NCBI GenBank assembly: GCA_014382015.1
Contig: JACNKN010000049.1
Location: forward strand, 62,001-126,000
Length of the DNA: 64,000 nucleotides
Direction: 5' to 3'
DNA from: Fidelibacterota bacterium
Lineage (GTDB): Bacteria > Fidelibacterota > Marinisomatia > Marinisomatales > TCS55
In this document: positions 43,476 to 52,837 of the stretch, in pieces
Layout of the letters: every line of letters starts with the position of its first letter
Numbering within the stretch: position 1 is the first letter of the stretch
The notes under the pieces: model-generated
What the model was told of the DNA's origin: nothing
Database searches by the model: none
The model's input: the letters and a program-made list of their open reading frames with translations, nothing else
Translations under genes and position numbers: made by a program

Positions 43476-44399
43476 TTATTCAACCAATATCTTTTCAAAG
43501 AAGATTTGATTGAATGCTTCAAACTGTTCTTTATGAGGCAAATGACCTGAATCTTTAATGACAAATAATTTTAATTTTGGCATGATGAGAGGAATTTTAT
43601 CCGCCACTTCATTCAAGGGTAACACAGGATCTGAATCTCCCCAAATGGCATATTGTGCTATGTCCATTTGACCAATTTTTGTATTAAGATCGTCAAGGAT
43701 AGTTTGATGCTTTCGTGTTGAAAGTAACGCTCTTGCAAATCCATTATATTTTAATAATGACTCATACTTTTTATCCCACCCTTTAAACTTTGACGGATCT
43801 TTAAAATCAGCCATTTGTCCCTGAGAAATTGTGGGGTACTTGTTTTTGATAAAATTGGATATTTCTTCTTCAGTCACTTCTTGATTATCATAGACAGTCC
43901 ATGGCGGATGAAAACCACCCGGCGACACATAAATCAATCGTTTAATCCGATCTGAATGGTTTTCCGCAAATTTTGAGATCACTCTGCCACCATTGGATAA
44001 TCCCGCAAAGGTTACTTTTTGGGTTATGTTGAGGGCATCCAATAGTTCAACCACTTGAGTGGCAAATAATTCATCGGTGTAATCCACATCCGGATTATCT
44101 GAGTATCCTCTGCCATAAGTATCAAGACGCAATACGCCAAATCCACGTTTAATCGCTTCGTAATAGGTTTCGTCCCAGATGTATCCAGGGACAGAAAAAC
44201 CATGTATAAAAACGATGACGTTTTCATTGTTTAGGTCTTCAGATTCATAATAAGTAAACCCTTCGCTCAGTTCGATAAAATGACCGGTTTTTAACGTTTG
44301 CCTAAATGCATCATTTTTTTCGATATATTCATATTTCTGTCCATCACCATTGCAGGCATTTAGAGAAAGAATGATAAGGATTGACGAAAAATATTTCAT
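43476..44399 (-). CDS. Alpha/beta-hydrolase lipoprotein
   Basis: 307 aa. Lipobox LSLNAC. VIVFIHGFSVPGYIW (oxyanion region), nucleophile elbow FAGLSNGGRV (GLSNGG, a less common form of GxSxG), Asp in IWGDSDPVLP and His in DSGHLPHKE. Probable esterase or C-C hydrolase. Second hydrolase lipoprotein in tandem with the 42347-43339 gene but not a close copy. Confidence 0.85.
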   Translation of the reverse strand: MKYFSSILIILSLNACNGDGQKYEYIEKNDAFRQTLKTGHFIELSEGFTYYESEDLNNENVIVFIHGFSVPGYIWDETYYEAIKRGFGVLRLDTYGRGYSDNPDVDYTDELFATQVVELLDALNITQKVTFAGLSNGGRVISKFAENHSDRIKRLIYVSPGGFHPPWTVYDNQEVTEEEISNFIKNKYPTISQGQMADFKDPSKFKGWDKKYESLLKYNGFARALLSTRKHQTILDDLNTKIGQMDIAQYAIWGDSDPVLPLNEVADKIPLIMPKLKLFVIKDSGHLPHKEQFEAFNQIFFEKILVE

Positions 44400-44413
44400 A
44401 TTTATCTCATTTT

Positions 44414-44626
44414 CTATCCGTTACGATTCGCAATTTGTATATCAATTAATGCTTTTTCCAAGTTTTTGATATCCTGCTCCAAAGCATTCGAAAGTCTGGA
44501 ATAAGCTTCATACTCCTCAGTCCGGTCATTTCGATTTGTGGATGAATCATCGATCCATAATGAACCAGAGATACCTAACAAAACGGCCAAAAACTCAATG
44601 CCCCCACGGGCTAAAATGTTTTTCAC
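44414..44626 (-). CDS. Short paralogue of the 44728-45417 gene, probably truncated
   Basis: 70 aa from the GTG at 44626 (SD AGGGAG). Starts MKNILARGGIEFLAVLLGIS, nearly identical to the next gene's N-terminus, a single membrane helix then GSLWIDD. Ends after 70 residues versus 229 in its paralogue. A shortened duplicate; could be functional as a small membrane protein. Confidence 0.6.
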   Translation of the reverse strand: MKNILARGGIEFLAVLLGISGSLWIDDSSTNRNDRTEEYEAYSRLSNALEQDIKNLEKALIDIQIANRNG

Positions 44627-44648
44627 ACTCGTCTCCCTACATTTTGAT

Positions 44649-44696
44649 ACCCCCCCCTTTACTTTCCCCCCGTCATGGGGGGAATTGTAAGGGGGT
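44649..44696. repeat. GC-rich palindrome between the two paralogues
   Basis: ACCCCCCCCTTTACTTTCC...GGAATTGTAAGGGGGT, with a TCCCCCC-GTCAT-GGGGGGA core. It is 23 bp upstream of the GTG at 44626. Confidence 0.75.
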
Positions 44697-44727
44697 CCAA
44701 AAATAATGGTCTGTGTTAATATATTTT

Positions 44728-45417
44728 TCATGTTTTCTCCAAATTGGTATCAATCGAATCAATTAAGTCCTTGATATATTCTATATGATTTTCGATAATA
44801 AACACGATAAATCCACGCATGCCCTTCTGTTCGGATAAAAATCCAAATATGATTGGATCGGATAAGAAATCTACCAATTCTTTGTGTTTATTTTTCAAAT
44901 CAGTATTAATTAATAATGGATGGTTTTTTATAATATACTCATTAAATCTTCTATATAAGTCTTTTTGGTTACCAACAGCTTCTGATATATGATCCGGTCT
45001 AATTTGGAACACAACATTGATTTTTTCTTTTAATTCTAAGTTATCGATTAATCCAATACTGCCATCGTTATTTAGACTATTATAAATGGCCATAGGTGGG
45101 TGTACTGCAAAGTAAGCCTTTAACGAAAGAATCAAATCTCTATTCCCAGTTTCCATATTGATTAAAGAGTCCGGATTATTTCTTCCCCAATTTTCGAGAA
45201 TAAAATGAAGCGCATGACTATCATTTTCAATTTTTTGTGCTCTATACTCCTCGTAATCTTTTATCTTTTCCAATTCATTCTTTAAACTTTCTAAGGTATG
45301 AATTGTTTTTTCCTGGTTAGCCAATTCTAAACGGTAATCATCTACCCATAATGAGCCGGATATGCCCAACAATACAGCTATAAATTCAATACCACCTCGA
45401 GCTAAAATATTTTTCAT
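44728..45417 (-). CDS. Single-span membrane protein with MKNILARGGIEF anchor
   Basis: 229 aa from the ATG at 45417 (SD AGGGAG). N-terminal membrane segment MKNILARGGIEFIAVLLGIS then GSLWVDD and a mostly helical charged domain (LESLKNELEKIKDYEEYRAQ, etc.). Similar in layout to Bacteroidetes DUF6090-type anchored proteins but not clearly the same. Function unknown. Confidence 0.7.
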   Translation of the reverse strand: MKNILARGGIEFIAVLLGISGSLWVDDYRLELANQEKTIHTLESLKNELEKIKDYEEYRAQKIENDSHALHFILENWGRNNPDSLINMETGNRDLILSLKAYFAVHPPMAIYNSLNNDGSIGLIDNLELKEKINVVFQIRPDHISEAVGNQKDLYRRFNEYIIKNHPLLINTDLKNKHKELVDFLSDPIIFGFLSEQKGMRGFIVFIIENHIEYIKDLIDSIDTNLEKT

Positions 45418-45438
45418 AAATTTCTCCCTACAATTGGA

Positions 45439-45452
45439 TACCCCCCTTTTAC
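45439..45452. repeat. Half of a GC-rich palindrome cut by the IS
   Basis: ATACCCCCCTTTTAC matches the left arm of the element at 44649 and stops exactly where the IS inverted repeat begins. Confidence 0.7.
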
Positions 45453-45487
45453 TGATCTTGCTACAAAAAAACGGACACATGAAGAAG

Positions 45488-46360
45488 TCATGTTGTGATT
45501 TTGTTTGTTGATTGTTCATACTCATTTGGTGATTTGTAACCCAAATGTGAATGTTTTCTGACTCGATTATAGAATGTTTCGATGTATTGAAACAAGCTGG
45601 TTTTCGCTTCTGCCCGGGTTCGATATGTTTCGTGATAGACCCACTCTGTTTTAAGGGTATGGAAAAAACTCTCTGCTACAGCATTGTCATAACAGTTTCC
45701 TTTTCCGCTCATGCTCTGGATTGCTTCAAATGATTTCAGTAATTCACAAAAGTCACCACAGGCATACTGAACCCCTCTGTCTGAATGGAATATCAGACCC
45801 GGTAAAGGCTGATATTGTTTTACGGCCTGGATAAATGCCGGTATTGTTGTCGTATTGACCGTTAAGCGATCACTCATAGACCATCCCACAACCTTACGAT
45901 TGAATAGATCCAGTATTACAGTTAGATACAGCCACCCTTGCCATGTCCAGATATAGGTGATGTCACTCACCCAAATGCGGTTGGCTGCATTTGTCCAAAA
46001 ATCCTGTTTCAACAAGTTCGGTGCAATGGAGTAAGAATGATCAGAGTTTGTTGTTATTTTGAACTTTTTCTTCATCTTTGCCAAAATGCCGTTTTTATGC
46101 ATTAATCGAGCCACTCTTTGACGACTACAACTATATCCATTCTCCTTGAGTTCCTCTGTAATGCGGGGACTCCCATATGTCTGATGGCTGTTTTTATGAA
46201 TATCCCTAATCTCCTTAACCAGTGCCTTGTTCTCTTTAGAACGCTGACTTTCTGGACGATCATACCAATCATAGTATCCGCTCCTGCTTACTTTCAATAC
46301 CTGGCACATTTTCTTCACCGCAAATACGGAACGGTGAGCTTGAATAAACTCATACTTCAT
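45488..46360 (-). CDS. IS3-family transposase OrfB (DDE integrase domain)
   Basis: 290 aa. HTH_21-like N-terminus (YGSPRITEELKENGYSCSRQRVARLM) and rve core: WVSDITYI (D), FHSDRGVQY (D) and NAVAESFFHTLK (E, K). Start overlaps orfA stop as ATGA. Appears intact. Reading may also come from a -1 frameshift of orfA, as is usual in IS3. Confidence 0.93.
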   Translation of the reverse strand: MKYEFIQAHRSVFAVKKMCQVLKVSRSGYYDWYDRPESQRSKENKALVKEIRDIHKNSHQTYGSPRITEELKENGYSCSRQRVARLMHKNGILAKMKKKFKITTNSDHSYSIAPNLLKQDFWTNAANRIWVSDITYIWTWQGWLYLTVILDLFNRKVVGWSMSDRLTVNTTTIPAFIQAVKQYQPLPGLIFHSDRGVQYACGDFCELLKSFEAIQSMSGKGNCYDNAVAESFFHTLKTEWVYHETYRTRAEAKTSLFQYIETFYNRVRKHSHLGYKSPNEYEQSTNKITT

Positions 46361-46662
46361 CTGGGCGTTTTTGAGAAAATGGCCAAGGCTTTTTTTAATA
46401 TGTCCCGCTCTTCCTGGGTCGAACGGAGTTCACGCTCTAATCTGCGAACCTTTTCATCTTCAGGATCATGTAAATGACCCGATCCCGGAAAGGCTCGATC
46501 CTTGTTCGTTATGGACTCACTGTTCCAGCGATATAATAACTCGGGACGGATGCCCAACTCTCCAGCTATCTCAACTATTGTCTTGTTACTGCGTCTGGCC
46601 AACTCTACAGCTTCTATTTTAAACTCTTTTGTGAAACGTCTGCGCTGTCTTTTGTTTTTCAT
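46357..46662 (-). CDS. IS3-family OrfA (HTH_Tnp_1)
   Basis: 101 aa from the ATG at 46662 with GGAGGTG 8 nt upstream. RRRFTKEFKIEAVELAR then an HTH (VEIAGELGIRPELLYRW) and a leucine-rich coiled coil (KVRRLERELRSTQEERDILKKALA). Binds the IS ends. Confidence 0.9.
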   Translation of the reverse strand: MKNKRQRRRFTKEFKIEAVELARRSNKTIVEIAGELGIRPELLYRWNSESITNKDRAFPGSGHLHDPEDEKVRRLERELRSTQEERDILKKALAIFSKTPR

Positions 46663-46726
46663 CTTTGACACCTCCATGTCTGAATTTATGACTTCTTGGG
46701 GTGTCCGTCATAATGTAGCAAGACCA

Positions 46727-47784
46727 ATGAAGTTACCATAGACAATAACGCTGATTTTGAAGCCTATCTTAGGGAAGAAATGGACATTCAGGATATTCCA
46801 GCAATGTCGGTACTTATTTTTGATGAAAATCAAATTATAAACGAAAACTATTTAGGGTTTTCCAATATTGATGATAATGTAACATTACAAACTGACCACT
46901 TATTTCTATTAGCTTCGGTATCTAAAGTAATCACTGCTACTGCACTTTTGCAATTGTATGATGACAATGAGTTTGCACTAGACGACCCTATAAATAATTA
47001 CTTGCCGTTTAATGTAACTATACCTAACTACCAAGAAGACATAACATTCCGAATGCTATTGACACATACGTCCGCCATAGCCGATGGAAGTGCATTGGAC
47101 GGACAATATTACTACGGAGAAGATAGTCCAGTAGCATTAAGTTCATTTTTAGAAAACTATTTAGTACCCAATGGCACTTTTTACAACGCAAATGAAAATT
47201 TTTATGATTTTCAACCAGGAACAGATTATGAATACAGCAACGTAGGAAACGCTTTGATTGGGCTATTGGTGGAAGAAATATCAGGAATGGATTTTAATGA
47301 CTATTGCAAACAAAACATTTTCATACCATTAGGGATGACAGAGACCTTTTGGCGATTAGATGAAATTAGTCAAACAATAGTTCAGCCATATATCTTTAAC
47401 GGACAATATGAAGGAATTCAACATTACACCTTTACCGACTATCCAAATGGTGGATTAAGAAGCACCGCAAGAGATTTGTACAAATTCTTAAAGGCGTATT
47501 TGAATAACGGAAACGCAAATAATTATCAATTACTAAACCAAAGTACCATCAATGAAATGCTCACATTACAAATTCCTTCTTTAAACAATACAATGGGATT
47601 GCATATGTACAGGCTAAATGCTTCAAATGAATTATGGGGACACGATGGAAGCGAACAAGGTGTAGCTACAATTATGGCATACAATCCGAACACAAAAGTA
47701 GGAGCGATTATTTTAACAAATCAAGGAGATAGTGATTTAGAAGAAATCCTTGTAGAATCTTATAAATACGGAATAGACAAATAA
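46727..47784 (+). pseudogene. 5'-truncated serine beta-lactamase-like hydrolase
   Basis: Frame open from the IS right end; an internal ATG at 46780 with AGGGA upstream gives 334 aa. Serine beta-lactamase/penicillin-binding-type domain: SVSK (S46-K49; SxxK), YEYSNVG (YxN) and HDGSEQG (HxG). The N-terminus, normally with a signal peptide, is missing, the codons upstream (NNADFEAYLREE) look like the remaining mature protein. AT-richer than neighbours, with AAT/ACA/AAA-rich usage, so probably acquired. Catalytic core is intact, but export is unlikely. Confidence 0.8.
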
Positions 47785-47790
47785 TTACTG

Positions 47791-47925
47791 TGGCTAACAA
47801 TGTATAAAAATAATAGCGGTTTAATCGCTAAAACGAAAGTGAGTAAATATAAAAAAGGTGTCTGTTTAACCGAAAAGTTAGTGCGTAAAAAACCCGCTAT
47901 TATTCTTATACTAACCGTTAGGGCA
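47791..47925 (+). repeat. Long imperfect palindrome resembling an integron attC site
   Basis: TGGCTAACAATGTATAAAAA...AATAATAGCGG at the left pairs with CCGCTATTATTCTTATA...CTAACCGTTAGGGC at the right (about 30-nt arms, ~75-nt middle). The ends GGCTAAC and GTTAGGGC are close to, but not exactly, the consensus RYYYAAC/GTTRRRY. It sits directly after the beta-lactamase-like gene on the same strand, as attC follows a cassette ORF. Could instead be a Bacteroidetes intergenic palindrome. Confidence 0.4.
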
Positions 47926-48676
47926 ATCTAAAAAGTTCTACCGCATTTTCGGTAGTATGCTTGGCTATTTCTTCGAATGGAAGCGCATGAATCTCCGCCA
48001 GCTTTTCTGCCACATACCTGGTTCTACCTGGTTCATTTGGTTTTCCACGAAAAGGGGCAGGACTTAAATATGGCGAATCAGTTTCTACCATTACCCGATC
48101 CAACGGGATATCTTTTGCCACCTCTGGTAAATGGCTATTCTTAAATGTGAGATTTCCTGAAAATGAAATATAATAACCCATTTCCAAAAAGGATTGTGCT
48201 GTTTTTAAATTACTTGAAAAACAATGGGCCACACCGATTACTTCCGGATAATCGGCCAGCACTTCAATCACATCCTCATCTGCATCCCGATTATGAAAAA
48301 TGATAGGGTATTTAAATTTTTGGGCCACTTCCATTTGGTCCCGAAATACTTTTTTCTGAATAGAAGGATCTGTAATATTTCGGAAATAATCGAGCCCCAT
48401 TTCCCCCAAAGCAACCATAGAATCAAATGTTATGAGATCGATAATTTGGTCAACATAATCATCTGGAGTATCCTTTGCATCGTGGGGATGGATACCAACA
48501 GAAGCAAAAATATTATTGTGGATTTCCGCAAGGGACAGACATTCCCGGGCATCCTCTAAATTCGTGGCCACACATATAAATCGATTCACATCTAAATCAT
48601 GGGCGCGTTTTAACACACCTTTTATATCATTTTTCAGTTCTTCGTAGTATAAGTGGCAATGGGTATCGATAAGCAT
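47918..48676 (-). CDS. tatD: TatD-family metal-dependent hydrolase/DNase
   Basis: 252 aa. LIDTHCHLYYEEL (HxH metal motif), GIHPHDAKD, GEMGLDYFR, IIFHNRDADEDV, GVAHCFSS and ETDSPYLSP. Acts on DNA ends or D-aminoacyl-tRNA-type substrates; cytosolic. Stop TAA is formed by the end of the attC-like palindrome, so the last codons may come from the insertion. Confidence 0.93.
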   Translation of the reverse strand: MLIDTHCHLYYEELKNDIKGVLKRAHDLDVNRFICVATNLEDARECLSLAEIHNNIFASVGIHPHDAKDTPDDYVDQIIDLITFDSMVALGEMGLDYFRNITDPSIQKKVFRDQMEVAQKFKYPIIFHNRDADEDVIEVLADYPEVIGVAHCFSSNLKTAQSFLEMGYYISFSGNLTFKNSHLPEVAKDIPLDRVMVETDSPYLSPAPFRGKPNEPGRTRYVAEKLAEIHALPFEEIAKHTTENAVELFRLP

Positions 48677-48836
48677 TTTGGTATTTATTATTCTTAAATT
48701 GGAATGTAAAGATAAACCTGTTTTATGAGAGGATTAAAGGAATAACCCATCAAATATCATTTAACACCATTTATAATATGAAAATCAATTTACTCAGAAT
48801 TGGACACCATCACCTCATTCCAAAAGGAAGAATCAT

Positions 48837-50093
48837 ATGAGTTTCTACATTTCCTCACTTATGGTTGCTATTCCAATCTTTATGATTCTAATGGGGATTG
48901 AAATATTCGTCGCTAAAAAAAGGGGCGTTCAGGTGAATCGTCCGGCAGACATGATATCCAGTTTAAGTTCTGGCGCAACGAATACAATTCGTGACGGAAT
49001 GAAAATTGGAATCGCTATTATCAGTTATTCATGGCTCGTAGAAAGAATCACTCTAATTAAAGTAGAACCGGTTTGGGTAGCCGTTGTTATTGCTCTCATT
49101 GTCCAGGATTTTGCAGGATATTGGTCTCACCGTTTAAATCATCGGGTGAATATTTTATGGAACCGGCACATTATTCATCACAGCAGCGAAGAATTCAACC
49201 TCGCTTGTGCCCTTCGGCAATCCATTTCAGAAGTTATAAGGTTTGGTGCAATTTTTATGATTCCTGCTGCGATTTTAGGGGTTCCCACTGCCATTTTTAC
49301 AATTATTTCTCCGATTCATTTGTTCTTACAATTTTGGTATCATACAAGATTAATTGATAAAATGGGGTGGTTGGAGCAAATTATTGTAACGCCATCTCAT
49401 CATCGCGTTCATCATGCAATCAATTCAATCTATATCGATAAAAATTATGGACAAATTTTAATCCTATGGGATAAGCTATTCGGATCATTTCAACCTGAGC
49501 TTAAAGAGATTCCACCCGTTTATGGTATTCTTCGCCCTGTAGATACTTGGAATCCCATTATCATTAATTATAAACATCTTTGGCAATTGATTCAAGATGC
49601 GTTCCATACAGAAAAATGGTGGAATAAAATCCGAATCTGGTTTATGCCTACAGGCTGGCGACCGGAAGACGTTATCAACAATTACCCAATTCAATTTATT
49701 TCAAACCCTTCTGATTTTACCAAATATAAAACACATAATTCGCAGTCAATCATTGGCTGGTCTTGGATGCAATTGGGCATTACGTTAGGGCTCATGTTTC
49801 ATATGTTCTTTGTTAGCATACAAGTCGAACCCATATTGATATTTTTATATACACTATTTTTACTCATAAATGTTTTTGCATACACATCATTATTAGATGG
49901 TAAAAACTTTGCAATTATCGCAGAGGGAACAAAATTTATTTTGGGCGCAGGACTTATATGGGTTCAAAAGTTATCATGGTTTGGGACCGATGGCATACTA
50001 CTATTAATCTTGGGGATATATCTGATCTTGTCTTTAGGAATAACTATATATTTTTTAGCCAAACCGAAATCGTCTGAAGTAACAACCGCTTAA
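48837..50093 (+). CDS. Sterol-desaturase / fatty-acid hydroxylase family membrane protein
   Basis: 418 aa; SD AAAAGGAAG. Several helices and the di-iron His motifs HRLNH, HIIHHSSEEFN and HHRVHH. Family includes alkylglycerol monooxygenase and sterol/carotenoid hydroxylases; substrate unknown. A C-terminal ~120-aa membrane extension follows the catalytic part. Confidence 0.88.
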   Translation: MSFYISSLMVAIPIFMILMGIEIFVAKKRGVQVNRPADMISSLSSGATNTIRDGMKIGIAIISYSWLVERITLIKVEPVWVAVVIALIVQDFAGYWSHRLNHRVNILWNRHIIHHSSEEFNLACALRQSISEVIRFGAIFMIPAAILGVPTAIFTIISPIHLFLQFWYHTRLIDKMGWLEQIIVTPSHHRVHHAINSIYIDKNYGQILILWDKLFGSFQPELKEIPPVYGILRPVDTWNPIIINYKHLWQLIQDAFHTEKWWNKIRIWFMPTGWRPEDVINNYPIQFISNPSDFTKYKTHNSQSIIGWSWMQLGITLGLMFHMFFVSIQVEPILIFLYTLFLLINVFAYTSLLDGKNFAIIAEGTKFILGAGLIWVQKLSWFGTDGILLLILGIYLILSLGITIYFLAKPKSSEVTTA

Positions 50094-50097
50094 GCAA

Positions 50098-50979
50098 ATG
50101 AACAAAATATCAACTATTATATCGGTAACCATATTTTCCTCCCTATGGAGTCAAAACTGTGACACTATTATTCCTGAAATTTATATTAGCGAAAAAGCCC
50201 ATGGGATATATACTAAGAAACTTGTCAAAGCTAAAGCCGATTATGATAAGGACCAATCTGCTGACCATTTAATCTGGCTGGGTCGCCGTACAGCTTATCT
50301 GGGCAATTATGAGGATGCCATTGAAATCTATTCTAAAGGCATCGACCAATTTCCAAAAGATGCCCGGTTTTACCGCCACCGGGGTCATCGGTATATTTCT
50401 TCCCGCTGTTTTGATCTTGCAATAAAAGATTTTAAAAAAGCTGCGAGACTAACACGAGGGAAACCCAATGAGGTAGAACCAGATGGTCTTCCCAATGCCC
50501 TCGGTATCCCTACCAGTACGCTTCAAGGAAATATCTTTTATCATCTCGGGCTCACTTATTACATCCAAGGGAAATATCATAAGGCTCGGTATGCATATGA
50601 AAAATGTTTAAATATCGCTAGAAATCCTGATAGTTATGTGGCAGCAGCCAATTGGCTGTATGTTATTTATCGACATCTTGGGAAAAATAAGAAGGCAACT
50701 GATTTATTGAATTCAATCAAAGATGATATGAACCTGGTCGAAAACCATTCCTATCATAAAATCCTGAAATTACATCAAGGCAAAATAGACTTGATTGAGA
50801 CAGAGCGTCAAATCAGAAATGGTGATTCTCTATCCAATGCCACGTTGGCATTTGGATTAGGAAATTATTATTCTATCATTAGAAATGAATCAAAAGCTCA
50901 AGAAATATTCCAACAAATAGTGCAAGGTTCCCAATGGTCTTCGTTCGGGTACATTGTTGCCGAATCCCGGATTAAGTAA
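50098..50979 (+). CDS. TPR-repeat secreted protein
   Basis: 293 aa. Short signal peptide (MNKISTIISVTIFSSLWSQ). TPR-like helical pairs such as YLGNYEDAIEIYSKGIDQFPKDARFY, and IFYHLGLTYYIQGKYHKARYAYEKCL. Protein interaction scaffold. Overlaps the following gene by TAATG. Confidence 0.8.
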   Translation: MNKISTIISVTIFSSLWSQNCDTIIPEIYISEKAHGIYTKKLVKAKADYDKDQSADHLIWLGRRTAYLGNYEDAIEIYSKGIDQFPKDARFYRHRGHRYISSRCFDLAIKDFKKAARLTRGKPNEVEPDGLPNALGIPTSTLQGNIFYHLGLTYYIQGKYHKARYAYEKCLNIARNPDSYVAAANWLYVIYRHLGKNKKATDLLNSIKDDMNLVENHSYHKILKLHQGKIDLIETERQIRNGDSLSNATLAFGLGNYYSIIRNESKAQEIFQQIVQGSQWSSFGYIVAESRIK

Positions 50980-52481
50980 TGACTCGATCTGCTTTTCTTC
51001 TAACTATTTTTTATTTATCAACTTTGTATCATCCAGTTAAAGGGGGAGAAGTTTTTGCTGATATTTGGATCCAAAATGGGGTGGTGATTGATGGTCTTGG
51101 AGGGCCTGCCTATAAAGCAGATATTCTCATTAAAGGCGATTCAATTTACTTGGTGGGGACATTGACAGAAAGTGTCGTTGCAACCGATACCGTTAATGCG
51201 ATTGGAAAAGTGGTCACTCCCGGCTTCATTGATCCCCACGCTCACGGTTATCCGTTTCAAACACCTGATTTCAAAAACTTTACTTCCATGGGGGTTACCA
51301 CAATTGCTTTAGGTCAGGATGGCTCCAGCCCGAATACACTTGAATTGACTCAATTGTTCGAAAATACCGATACACTTAAACTGGGACCTAATATTGCATT
51401 TTTTATCGGTCATGGTACAATACGAAATTTGTCTGGAATCAAGTATAAAAAAAGTCCATCGAAAGTTGAAATCCAAAAAATGTCTCATTTACTCGCCGAC
51501 GGAATGGCAGCAGGCGCATTCGGTCTGTCCACTGGATTAGAATATACACCTGGACGGTATTCCAACCAATTCGAATTGGATGAATTAGCCAAAGTCGTGG
51601 GACAATATGACGGATTAATTATGAGTCATATGCGTACAGAAAATGATGCGACAATGGAATCCGACTTGGCGGAATTATTCAGCCAAGGTGATTATGCCAA
51701 TATTCATGTTTCCCACATGAAAGTTGTATATGGTAAGGGGCCTGAGCGGGCTGAAGAAATCCTTCAATTATTGGATCAAAAAAGAGGGCAAACATCCTTC
51801 AATGTATCAGCGGATGTATATCCCTATTTTGCCAGTTACACAACTATCGGTATTCTGTTCCCCGAATATGCACTTGCACCCAATCATTATGGCACCGAAC
51901 GAAATAACAGACGAAATGATCTTCTAAAGTATGTGAGAGAAAAGGTAAACCGGCGTAATGGTCCGGTCGCCACACTTTTCGGTACGGAGCCATACACGGG
52001 CAATACACTTAAGCAAATATCCGACGAAATGGGTATCCCATTTGAAGAAGTGCTCGTTGATCATATAGGTCCAACAGGCGCCAGCGCTGCTTATTTCTCC
52101 ATGGATCGGGATTTGCAATATCGATTTTTAATAGACTCTATGGTAATGATTTCATCGGACGGGTCACCCACAATGCACCATCCCAGGGGCTATGGTTCCT
52201 TTGCCAAGGTAATTGAGCAATTTGTTGTGAAAGATTCGTTACTTACATTAGAGGAAGCCATTCGAAAAATGACTGCCCTCCCGGCTCAAATAATCGGCAT
52301 AAAGAACAGGGGCATTCTCCGCTCAGGATTTAAAGCGGATATCCTTATTTTTAATCCTGATCGTGTCCATGCCAATGCCACATATGATTCACCCCATGAA
52401 TTGGCCACGGGATTTGATTATGTCATCATTAACGGAAAGATAGACAAAGGTTATGGCCGGGTGTTACAAAAGGAAAAATAG
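50979..52481 (+). CDS. N-acyl-D-amino-acid deacylase-family amidohydrolase
   Basis: 500 aa. Signal-like N-terminus (to about 24). DADs' metal motifs: PGFIDPHAHGYP, LIMSHMRTE, IHVSHMKVV and SSDGSPTMHHPRGYGSF. C-terminal KADILIFNP tail typical of the dihydroorotase-like superfamily. Hydrolyses N-acyl-D-amino acids; secreted into the periplasm. VOC gene follows at once. Confidence 0.88.
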   Translation: MTRSAFLLTIFYLSTLYHPVKGGEVFADIWIQNGVVIDGLGGPAYKADILIKGDSIYLVGTLTESVVATDTVNAIGKVVTPGFIDPHAHGYPFQTPDFKNFTSMGVTTIALGQDGSSPNTLELTQLFENTDTLKLGPNIAFFIGHGTIRNLSGIKYKKSPSKVEIQKMSHLLADGMAAGAFGLSTGLEYTPGRYSNQFELDELAKVVGQYDGLIMSHMRTENDATMESDLAELFSQGDYANIHVSHMKVVYGKGPERAEEILQLLDQKRGQTSFNVSADVYPYFASYTTIGILFPEYALAPNHYGTERNNRRNDLLKYVREKVNRRNGPVATLFGTEPYTGNTLKQISDEMGIPFEEVLVDHIGPTGASAAYFSMDRDLQYRFLIDSMVMISSDGSPTMHHPRGYGSFAKVIEQFVVKDSLLTLEEAIRKMTALPAQIIGIKNRGILRSGFKADILIFNPDRVHANATYDSPHELATGFDYVIINGKIDKGYGRVLQKEK

Positions 52482-52823
52482 ATGGCTCTAAAAAACTTAT
52501 CCCCCATGTTCTATACTGAAGCGATTGATGATACGGTAAAATTCTATTACAATATTCTATATTTTGAATGCGCCCATAATGATTCAACCCTAGGATGGGC
52601 CTCTGTAAAAAAGGATGGCGTGGAAATCATGTTCTGCCTACCCAACAGCCACATCCCGTTTGAAAAACCACAATTCACTGGTTCTATTTATATTATCAGT
52701 GATAATGTGGATGCCATTTGGGAATCTATTAAAGAAAAAGTGACCGTGTGTTTCCCAATAGAAATTTTCGATTATGGCATGCGGGAATTTGCCATTTTTG
52801 ACAATAATGGCTACCTGATTTAA
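52482..52823 (+). CDS. VOC/glyoxalase-family protein with probable premature stop
   Basis: 113 aa. Glyoxalase fold: MFYTEAIDDTVKFYYNIL, then YGMREFAIFDNNGYLI, where the family normally continues QFGQ. Here the Gln codon is TAA, and the frame after it reads FGQTKSF then TAA. So a CAA-to-TAA change probably removed the last ~8 residues. The fold's metal ligand glutamate (REFAIFD) is kept. Start follows TAG immediately. Confidence 0.8.
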   Translation: MALKNLSPMFYTEAIDDTVKFYYNILYFECAHNDSTLGWASVKKDGVEIMFCLPNSHIPFEKPQFTGSIYIISDNVDAIWESIKEKVTVCFPIEIFDYGMREFAIFDNNGYLI

Positions 52824-52837
52824 TTCGGACAAACAAA

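Larger units (their letters stand above)
45453..46726 (-). mobile_element. IS3-family insertion sequence
   Basis: About 1274 bp with ~39-bp imperfect inverted repeats (45453-45491 and 46688-46726), both starting TG and sharing TCTTGCTACA, ACGGACAC and AAGAAGTCAT. Two overlapping reading frames orfA and orfB. No target-site duplication is visible (TAC on the left, ATG on the right), suggesting a rearrangement after insertion. Confidence 0.88.

Noticed and set aside
36495-45452. Palindromes read as a CRISPR array
   Set aside because: They are not regularly spaced, differ in sequence and have no spacers or cas genes.
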